DNA from: DATIHQ01 sp035480535 | GTDB taxonomy: Bacteria > Chlamydiota > Chlamydiia > Chlamydiales > SM23-39 | Direction: 5' to 3' | Assembly: GCA_035480535.1 (NCBI GenBank) | Contig: DATIHQ010000115.1 | Span: 1 to 6,728, forward strand | Length of the DNA: 6,728 nt | In this document: in pieces, positions 1 through 4,590 of the stretch | Layout: the number at the start of each line of letters is the position of its first letter | Position numbering within the stretch: the stretch's first letter is position 1 | Made by a program: the position numbers and the translations under genes | The notes under the pieces: generated by a model | What the model was told of the DNA's origin: nothing | The model's database searches: none | The model's input: the letters and a program-made list of their open reading frames with translations, nothing else

Positions 1-11
1 TCTGCAGCCAT
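1..11 (-). CDS. 5' end of an unidentified gene leaving the window
   Basis: Read on the minus strand, an ATG at 11-9 is followed by codons for Ala-Ala before the window ends. It is preceded by a full AGGAGG Shine-Dalgarno (complement of 15-20), three bases from the ATG, which is a rather short spacing. Only three complete codons are visible, so nothing can be said about the product. The ribosome site and a plausible promoter at 33-61 make a real gene start more likely than chance. Confidence 0.5.
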
Positions 12-32
12 AATCCTCCTGAAAAACGGGAA

Positions 33-61
33 GTTATAGGTAAACGATTCTTAAAAAGCAA
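33..61 (-). promoter_or_regulatory. possible promoter of the left-edge minus-strand gene
   Basis: On the minus strand, TATAAC (33-38) is one base off the -10 consensus and lies 17 bp from a weak -35, TTGCTT (56-61). Transcription would begin near 26, giving a leader of about 15 nt that just covers the AGGAGG at 15-20. Its -35 touches the -35 of the opposite candidate promoter at 61-90, so the two would be back to back. Confidence 0.35.
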
Positions 62-90
62 TGACAAGAATTTCGGAAGTGGATTAAGAT
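61..90 (+). promoter_or_regulatory. possible promoter of the 120-716 reading frame
   Basis: ATGACA (61-66) matches five of six -35 bases. TAAGAT (85-90) matches four of six -10 bases at an 18-bp spacing. A start near 97 would leave a leader of about 23 nt containing the ribosome site at 108-115. The match is only fair. Confidence 0.3.
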
Positions 91-107
91 CTGCCCCGCG
101 TAAAAAA

Positions 108-115
108 AAGGAGGG
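108..115 (+). promoter_or_regulatory. strong Shine-Dalgarno for the 120-716 frame
   Basis: AAGGAGGG ends four bases before the ATG at 120. It is the strongest ribosome site seen in front of any complete gene in the window; those of rpsL, rpsG, fusA, rpsJ and the protease are weaker. It fixes the start codon and is the best evidence that this reading frame is, or was, translated. Confidence 0.7.
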
Positions 116-119
116 ACTT

Positions 120-716
120 ATGCATATTCATTTAACACATATTCATTTAACAGTAGATCCATTTGCAGAAAAATATGGCAATTCGAAGATAAAAAACTTT
201 GAATCACAAAATCAAGGACGAAGATACAATAGCTTTTCATGGGAAGGAGTCAGCGCCACTAGATCTCGAGCTGAATGGAATTTTAAGGTGACCGGCTTGC
301 ACATTTCAAACATTCTCTTGGTTGTTGCAGTCGCTTTAATTGCTTTCTCGATATTGAAGGCAATCTTTATTCCTTTGGCGATTGTAGCTTTCCTCATGCG
401 GAGCGGGTTTAACCGATCGATGGATAAACAGGCTGGGTTTGCTGAAGGGGATCAAAGAAAGCGGAATCTTTTGGACAGTTTTGGCATGCCCTGTACAAAT
501 TGGGAACCTGATAAATTCGTTCTATGCGATGACCGATTTGCTCTTTGGCCGAATTATTCTCCAAAGCCGCCTGCGGCATTTCGTCAAAATGCAATTCACA
601 GAAATACAACTCAACATGAATATGGAGAAGCAAATCTTCATCGAAATGTTCACGATACATATCGAACAGCAGATCGTCGAAGTGCTCACAGTGAATATGG
701 AGAAGCAAGTTTATAG
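120..716 (+). CDS. orphan small membrane protein, possibly frameshifted
   Basis: This 198-codon frame has a strong Shine-Dalgarno and ATG but no family I recognise. Seen: residues 1-11 are Met followed by HIHLT twice; residues 12-58 are polar and basic; residues 62-92 form a long hydrophobic stretch (NILLVVAVALIAFSILKAIF and onward), enough for one long or two short membrane segments; the rest is polar with little predicted order. The last third covers three degenerate 36-bp repeats. In this frame the repeats give dissimilar residues (an EYGEA motif recurs twice), while the frame one base later gives conservative changes throughout. That later frame is open from 388 to a stop at 763-765 and reads through the terminator hairpin and into rpsJ, whereas this frame stops ten bases before the hairpin. 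An old frameshift around 390-440, or a decaying gene, would explain the mixture. Function unknown. The gene converges on rpsJ. Confidence 0.5.
   Translation: MHIHLTHIHLTVDPFAEKYGNSKIKNFESQNQGRRYNSFSWEGVSATRSRAEWNFKVTGLHISNILLVVAVALIAFSILKAIFIPLAIVAFLMRSGFNRSMDKQAGFAEGDQRKRNLLDSFGMPCTNWEPDKFVLCDDRFALWPNYSPKPPAAFRQNAIHRNTTQHEYGEANLHRNVHDTYRTADRRSAHSEYGEASL
123..152 (+). repeat. perfect 2x15-bp tandem duplication after the start codon
   Basis: CATATTCATTTAACA occurs twice in direct succession (123-137, 138-152), beginning at the base after the ATG. Fifteen bases keep the frame, so the product starts with HIHLT repeated. Perfect identity suggests a recent slippage duplication. The first nine bases (CATATTCAT) recur in inverted orientation at 616-624, inside the 3' repeats. 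Confidence 0.85.
598..708 (+). repeat. three degenerate 36-bp tandem repeats
   Basis: Units are 598-633, 637-672 and 673-708, with one extra codon (634-636) between the first two. Units two and three match at 24 of 36 bases. In the frame with codons at 637, 640 and so on they read FIEMFTIHIEQQ and IVEVLTVNMEKQ: every difference is conservative (F/I, I/V, M/V, F/L, I/V, H/N, I/M, Q/K). Unit one reads TEIQLNMNMEKQ and matches best over its last eight residues. Codons on the opposite strand are in the same register and also give similar peptides (LLLHIHCEHFDD, LLFDMYREHFDE). The strand and frame that were selected cannot be settled from one copy. Confidence 0.7.
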
Positions 717-725
717 CGATAGCAA

Positions 726-751
726 TAAAGGGGAGAGCGATCTCCCCTTTA
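726..751. terminator. shared hairpin between convergent transcripts
   Basis: A perfect 11-bp stem (726-736 with 741-751, core AAGGGGAGA) closes a four-base loop, GCGA on the plus strand (a GNRA tetraloop). It begins three bases after the rpsJ stop and lies nine bases after the stop of the 120-716 frame. Uridine runs are short on both strands (UUUAUU after the core for rpsJ, UUUAAACUU for the plus transcript), so it is symmetric and probably serves both sides. Confidence 0.7.
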
Positions 752-754
752 AAC

Positions 755-1072
755 TTAAGCTTTGATCTTGATGTCGACGCCAGCTGCGACAGGAAGGACT
801 TTCAATTTGTCAATCGTGTCGAGGGTTGGGTCGAGAAGATCGAGAACGCGAATGTGAGTTCTCATCTCAAACTGTTCGCGCGATTTTCTGTCGACGTGAG
901 GAGAGCGGAGAACAGTGAAGATTTCCCTTTTCGTGGGGAGGGGAATAGGTCCCACCACGCGGGCTCCCGTTCTCTTAGCCGTTTCCACAATGTCTTGGAC
1001 AGAACGGTCGAGCATCCGCTGATCAAATGCCTTAAGGCGGATGCGTATTTTTTTTCTGGGTTGTTTTGCCAT
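755..1072 (-). CDS. rpsJ: 30S ribosomal protein S10
   Basis: S10 is part of the 30S head and, as NusE, also pairs with NusB in transcription antitermination. The 105-residue product is about family length (103 in E. coli). It shows the family signature VVGPIPLPTK at residues 39-48 and the long extended loop at about 57-75 (SPHVDRKSREQFEMRTHIR) that inserts into the ribosome. It starts three bases after the fusA stop with only a weak purine stretch (AAGAAG) inside the fusA end, so translational coupling to fusA is likely. In most bacteria rpsJ heads the S10 operon or follows tuf. Here it follows fusA directly and ends the operon at the hairpin 726-751, an order I know from Chlamydiae. Confidence 0.97.
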   Translation of the reverse strand: MAKQPRKKIRIRLKAFDQRMLDRSVQDIVETAKRTGARVVGPIPLPTKREIFTVLRSPHVDRKSREQFEMRTHIRVLDLLDPTLDTIDKLKVLPVAAGVDIKIKA

Positions 1073-1075
1073 AGT

Positions 1076-3166
1076 TTACTTCTTACAAATTTCTTCTTGT
1101 ATTTTTGTTGGTACACGTTCGAAATGACTTGGCTCCATTGTGTAGGTAGCACGGCCAGAGGTCATCGAGCGGAGTTGGGTAGAGTAGCCGAACATTTCGC
1201 TTAAGGGGACTTGAGAGGAGACGATAATGATCCCTTTCAACGAATCTTGTCCGAGGATTTGGCCCCGTCTTCGGTTTAAGTCGCCAATCACGTCGCCCAC
1301 GCTTGCTTCGGGGGTTGTGACATCCACTTTCATGATCGGCTCGAGAAGCACCGGCTTCGAATGGCGAGCCGCGTCTTTCACCGCCATGGAGGCGCAAATC
1401 TTAAAGGCCATCTCATTCGAGTCTACTTCGTGGTAGGAACCGTAGACGATCGACACTTTCATATCGATCAGCGGATAGCCGGCAAGTACGCCAGTGGTCA
1501 AGCCCTCTTCAATCCCCTTAATACAGGGAGTGATATATTCTTTGGGGATGACGCCGCCCACGATTTTGCTGACGACTTCGTTCCCTTTTCCAGGCTCGTT
1601 TGGCTCAATTTCAAGACAGACGTGCGCATATTGACCGCGTCCGCCCGATTGCTTGATGTACTTGGTTTCGCTCTTCCCAGGAATGGTGATTGTCTCTTTA
1701 TAAGAAACTTCCGGCTTTCCAACGTTCGCCTCAACGGCGAATTCGCGGAACATCCGGTCGCGGAGAATCTCCAAGTGGAGCTCTCCCATTCCCATGATGA
1801 TCGTCTGTCCTGTTTCCTCGTTCGTCTGCACGCGGAATGTGGGATCTTCTTCAGAGAGCGCCGACAGCGCCAAGGAGAGTTTTTCCCGGTCTGCTTTGGA
1901 CTTTGGTTCGATCGCCATCGAAATGACAGGATCGGGGAAGTTCATCTTCTCTAAAAGAAGCGGGTCATCTTCTGTGCAAAGGGTATCGCCCGTGCTCGTA
2001 TATTTCAATCCGATGCAAGCCGCGATGTCGCCCGTGAAGAATTCATCTTTATCCTTCCGCTGGTTCGCATGCATTTCCAAGAGGCGGGAGACCCGTTCTC
2101 TCTTATCTTTCGTCGAATTCAGAAGAGAGGCGCCCTTGCTGAGCGAGCCGCTATAAATTCGAATGAAGGTCAGCTTGCCGACGTAGGGGTCGGTCATAAT
2201 TTTAAAGGCCAACGCAGAAAGAGGGCTGCTGTCGCTAGGGGTCAATTCAATCAACTCATCGGAGTCGAGTTTATGCCCTTTAATCATGCCGCGATCAATC
2301 GGCGACGGCATCCAACGGACAACGCCATCGAGAATCTGCTGCACGCCCTTGTTTTTAAAGGCGGTACCGCAGAGAACCGGGTTGATCTTATTGGCAATGA
2401 CCGCTTTGCGCAGCACTGCGTGGATGTCTGCTTCTGGAATTGTGTCGGGAGCCTCTAAGACCTTCGTCATGAAAGCTTCATTCGCATCATCGATCGTCGC
2501 CAGCTCTTCTAAGAGCTCCATTCTCATCTTCTTGCATTGTTCCAGCAAGTTAGCGGGAATTGGCTCTACATCGTACTTAGCGCCCATTGTCTCATCGTGA
2601 AACAGGTAGGCTTTCATCGCAATGAGATCGACCATTCCCTTGAATTCTGATTCTGCTCCAATTGGGCAGTGAACGGGAATTGCATTCGCGTGGAGTTTTT
2701 CTTTCATCGAGCGAACTGCATTGAAGAAGTCAGCTCCAGTCCGGTCCATCTTGTTGACGAAGACAATCCGGGGAACGCCATAGCGCTCCGCTTGCCTCCA
2801 AACCGTTTCTGACTGCGGTTGAACTCCCGCTACAGCACAAAAGACGGCGACTGCGCCATCGAGAACCCTTAAAGAGCGCTCCACTTCGATTGTGAAGTCT
2901 ACGTGGCCGGGAGTATCGATGATGTTGATCTTGCAGTCTTTCCAATAGACGGTGGTCGCTGCGGAGGTGATCGTAATTCCTCGTTCCCGCTCTTGCTCCA
3001 TGAAGTCCATGGTAGTAGAGCCCTCGTGCACCTCGCCAATGCGGTGAAGCCGTCCCGAGTAGAAGAGAATTCGTTCCGTCGTGGTCGTTTTGCCCGCGTC
3101 AATATGGGCCATAATCCCAATATTGCGGACATTCTCAAGTTGATCAGTTTCTGCTCGCTTGCCCAT
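1076..3166 (-). CDS. fusA: elongation factor G
   Basis: EF-G is the cytosolic GTPase that drives tRNA-mRNA translocation and, with RRF, ribosome recycling. The 696-residue protein is full length. GTPase motifs in order: P-loop AHIDAGKTT (20-28), switch I RGITITSAA (62-70), DTPGHVD (84-90), NKMD (138-141) and the G5-like GTAF (267-270). Domain II starts near 310. Domain IV contains SGGRGQYAHV (507-516) and the tip loop GSYHEVDSNE (576-585), whose His579 corresponds to the E. coli tip histidine that reaches the decoding centre. Domain V ends at EEICKK. Start: ATG at 3166-3164, nine bases after the rpsG stop, with a Shine-Dalgarno (TAAGGAT) overlapping that stop. No tuf follows, unlike the E. 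coli str operon. The long open frames antisense to it are shadows. I see no missing motif or frameshift. Confidence 0.98.
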   Translation of the reverse strand: MGKRAETDQLENVRNIGIMAHIDAGKTTTTERILFYSGRLHRIGEVHEGSTTMDFMEQERERGITITSAATTVYWKDCKINIIDTPGHVDFTIEVERSLRVLDGAVAVFCAVAGVQPQSETVWRQAERYGVPRIVFVNKMDRTGADFFNAVRSMKEKLHANAIPVHCPIGAESEFKGMVDLIAMKAYLFHDETMGAKYDVEPIPANLLEQCKKMRMELLEELATIDDANEAFMTKVLEAPDTIPEADIHAVLRKAVIANKINPVLCGTAFKNKGVQQILDGVVRWMPSPIDRGMIKGHKLDSDELIELTPSDSSPLSALAFKIMTDPYVGKLTFIRIYSGSLSKGASLLNSTKDKRERVSRLLEMHANQRKDKDEFFTGDIAACIGLKYTSTGDTLCTEDDPLLLEKMNFPDPVISMAIEPKSKADREKLSLALSALSEEDPTFRVQTNEETGQTIIMGMGELHLEILRDRMFREFAVEANVGKPEVSYKETITIPGKSETKYIKQSGGRGQYAHVCLEIEPNEPGKGNEVVSKIVGGVIPKEYITPCIKGIEEGLTTGVLAGYPLIDMKVSIVYGSYHEVDSNEMAFKICASMAVKDAARHSKPVLLEPIMKVDVTTPEASVGDVIGDLNRRRGQILGQDSLKGIIIVSSQVPLSEMFGYSTQLRSMTSGRATYTMEPSHFERVPTKIQEEICKK

Positions 3167-3175
3167 TTCCTATCC

Positions 3176-3649
3176 TTACCATTTATAATGGGCAAAGGCC
3201 TTGTTCGCCTCGGCCATGCGATGAGTATCGTCTTTCTTCTTGATGGTAGTTCCCTGGTTGTTGAAGCAATCGGCCAATTCACTGGCCAAAGCTTCTTCCA
3301 TCGAACGACCTGGCTTCGTGCGCGAATGCAAAATGATCCATTGCATGGCCATGGCTGTTCGACGATCTCCTGGAATTTCCACAGGCACTTGATAGTTAGC
3401 GCCTCCAATCCTGCGGGTCTTGACCTCTAAGGAAGGCTTCGAATTCTCTATTGCCTGTTCAAAGGCCTCTAGAGGATTCTCGGTTTTCACGCGCTGGGCA
3501 AATTTTTCCAATGCGCGGTATACAATATTGCGGGCGACCGATTTTTTCCCACCGTACATCAATTTATTGATGAACTTGGCCAGAGTGACGCTCTGGTAAA
3601 TCGGATCTGGTTCTGTGCGTCTTTTTGCCGCACGTCTGCGTCTTGACAT
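3176..3649 (-). CDS. rpsG: 30S ribosomal protein S7
   Basis: S7 is the primary binder that nucleates assembly of the 30S head and contacts tRNA near the E site. The 157-residue length is normal. The basic N-terminus (MSRRRRAAKRR) leads into the conserved DPIYQSVTLAKFINKLMYGG segment (15-34). The rRNA-binding beta-hairpin region VKTRRIGGANYQVPVEI is at 76-92, and RRTAMAMQWI at 96-105. Start: ATG at 3649-3647, the only one that keeps the basic tail. Its ribosome site is weak (GTGAG some nine bases upstream). A 120-nt foldable spacer separates it from rpsL; in E. coli this junction holds the S7 autoregulatory site, so feedback control here is plausible but inferred. It is followed after nine bases by fusA. 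Confidence 0.98.
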   Translation of the reverse strand: MSRRRRAAKRRTEPDPIYQSVTLAKFINKLMYGGKKSVARNIVYRALEKFAQRVKTENPLEAFEQAIENSKPSLEVKTRRIGGANYQVPVEIPGDRRTAMAMQWIILHSRTKPGRSMEEALASELADCFNNQGTTIKKKDDTHRMAEANKAFAHYKW

Positions 3650-3769
3650 AGTAAAAACTCACGTTCATTTTTCGGTTCTTTCACCCGGCCTTGAGGGCCT
3701 GCCCGTGGATTTGTCTGCTTTGCAGCCAAAACCGGGGGCAAGGAAACAGATTCCTGCTGTCTCCTGGTA
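3650..3769 (-). promoter_or_regulatory. rpsL-rpsG spacer, candidate S7 feedback site
   Basis: The 120-nt spacer is much longer than the other junctions of the operon (9 and 3 nt). Its transcript can form three local hairpins. One is AGGAA/TTCCT (3755-3751 with 3745-3741), extended by a GC pair past one bulged base. The second is CTGC/GCAG around AAA (3725-3722 with 3718-3715). The third is GGCC/GGCC around CTCAA (3699-3696 with 3690-3687). CCCGG inside 3739-3733 can also pair with CCGGG (3688-3684). Known in E. coli: S7 binds the rpsL-rpsG spacer of its own mRNA and represses translation. Assigning that role here is inference from position and fold only. Confidence 0.35.
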
Positions 3770-4141
3770 TTACTTCGGTTTCTTCGCTCCATACTTTGAG
3801 CGAGATTTCTTTCGGTCTTTGACCGCTGCGCAGTCGAGGGCGCCTCGGACAATGTGGTAGCGCACGCCGGGAAGGTCTTTGACCCTGCCGCCGCGGACGA
3901 GCACGATACTGTGCTCCTGTAGGTTATGCCCTTCGCCGGGGATGTAAGCGATGATCTCCTGGCCATTGGAGAGGCGGACCCAAGCCACTTTTCTCAAAGC
4001 TGAGTTTGGCTTCTTCGGGGTCTTTGTCTTGACCTGGAGGCATACGCCGCGCCGCTGCGGGCATTGCTGGAGAGCGGGAGACTTTCGGCGTTTGACCTTG
4101 TCTGTTCGCCCTTGTTTTACGAGTTGGTTAAATGTCGGCAT
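3770..4141 (-). CDS. rpsL: 30S ribosomal protein S12
   Basis: S12 lies at the decoding centre and controls translational accuracy. The 123-residue protein is of normal length. It contains the conserved CPQRRGVCLQV (27-37), KTPKKPNSALRK (40-51) and RGGRVKDLPGVRYH (83-96) blocks and ends in a basic tail. The two classical streptomycin positions are wild-type lysines (Lys43, Lys88), so the sequence gives no sign of streptomycin resistance. Asp89 is the residue that RimO methylthiolates in species that have RimO. Start: ATG at 4141-4139, with AGGAGAAAGG upstream; the AAAGG part ends seven bases before the ATG. It is the first gene of the operon and is read from the promoter at 4185-4213. Confidence 0.98.
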   Translation of the reverse strand: MPTFNQLVKQGRTDKVKRRKSPALQQCPQRRGVCLQVKTKTPKKPNSALRKVAWVRLSNGQEIIAYIPGEGHNLQEHSIVLVRGGRVKDLPGVRYHIVRGALDCAAVKDRKKSRSKYGAKKPK

Positions 4142-4184
4142 ATCAGTGCCTTTCTCCTAATATTAAAGATAAGGATAGAGGGGG

Positions 4185-4213
4185 AGTATACTTGGGGGGA
4201 GGATTAAAGGCAA
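4185..4213 (-). promoter_or_regulatory. promoter of the rpsL-rpsG-fusA-rpsJ operon
   Basis: On the minus strand, TTGCCT (complement of 4208-4213, four of six) is followed after 17 bp by TATACT (complement of 4185-4190, five of six). Transcription should begin near 4178, giving a leader of about 37 nt with the rpsL ribosome site. The -35 is preceded by seven T on the same strand, an AT tract like an UP element. Most of that tract belongs to the end of the inverted repeat that starts at 4215. The spacer is C-rich. Confidence 0.65.
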
Positions 4214-4214
4214 A

Positions 4215-4405
4215 AAAATCTGAAATCTGAATTATGAAATCTGAAAACGTCGGGGGCAAGCCCCCTGCACCCCCAAATAGCGTTTTCCCTCCGTTTTTCT
4301 AAAAAAGACCATAGGAACATGGGGGCAGCGGGGGCCCCACCCGACTGGGGGTGCGGGGGCGAAGCCCCGACGTTTTCAGATTTCATAATTCAGATTTCAG
4401 ATTTT
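4215..4405. repeat. MITE-like inverted repeat with 41-bp perfect arms
   Basis: Arms 4215-4255 and 4365-4405 are perfect reverse complements over 41 bp. After a four-base mismatch, pairing resumes (4260-4275 with 4346-4360, one bulged T at 4266), so each arm is about 60 bp around a centre of about 70 bp (4276-4345). The outer part repeats the motif AAATCTGA. Each arm also holds its own small hairpin: GGGGG-CAAG-CCCCC (4252-4265) and GGGGC-GAA-GCCCC (4356-4368). The centre is GC-rich on its right and includes GGGGCCCC (4331-4338). No transposase or credible reading frame lies inside, and I see no target duplication at the ends. The structure fits a non-autonomous miniature element or dispersed palindromic repeat. 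Its mobility is inferred. Confidence 0.8.
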
Positions 4406-4447
4406 CAATACTAAGTGTTATTAACTTAAGTTATTTGTAATTAAAAC

Positions 4448-4477
4448 TTGATAAATTAAAATGTTTAGTTATACAAT
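4448..4477 (+). promoter_or_regulatory. promoter of the tail-specific protease gene
   Basis: TTGATA (4448-4453, five of six) lies 18 bp before TACAAT (4472-4477, five of six); an alternative -10 is TATACA (4470-4475) at 16 bp. The surrounding DNA (4406-4480) is strongly AT-rich. A start near 4484 leaves a leader of about 107 nt to the ATG at 4591. Within that leader, 4508-4514 can pair with 4521-4527 (one G-U pair). I see no gene between 4406 and 4590 and no strong ribosome site. Confidence 0.55.
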
Positions 4478-4590
4478 CTTGTTTGGGAGACCACTGGAAA
4501 AAAGGCGAAGCTTACGACGCTAAGTTTGGAAAGTTTAATTCGCACCTTTAAAATTCCATGGCCTCCCTTTTTTTACCCCGGACAAAGACA

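Noticed and set aside
409..708. 99-codon minus-strand frame with LLLHIHCEHFDD-type repeats
   Set aside because: Its repeats look conserved, but it starts with TTG, has no ribosome site and lies downstream of the rpsJ terminator. Kept only as an alternative reading of the repeat region.
598..708. CRISPR-like array
   Set aside because: The units are contiguous and degenerate, with no spacers and no cas genes.
1361..1954. Long plus-strand open frames opposite fusA (for example 197 codons here, others at 2069-2458 and 2903-3430)
   Set aside because: They are antisense to an intact, highly conserved EF-G (the last also to S7), with no ribosome sites and no recognisable domains.
4204..4386. 60-codon minus-strand open frame inside the inverted repeat
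   Set aside because: It consists almost wholly of the repeat arms and GC hairpins, lacks a ribosome site, and its low-complexity Pro/Gly/Arg content is what palindromic repeats yield by chance.
4215..4405. Inverted repeat as a transcription terminator
   Set aside because: It lies between two divergent promoters, so no transcript needs to end there, and its arms are not followed by a useful T run in the right orientation.
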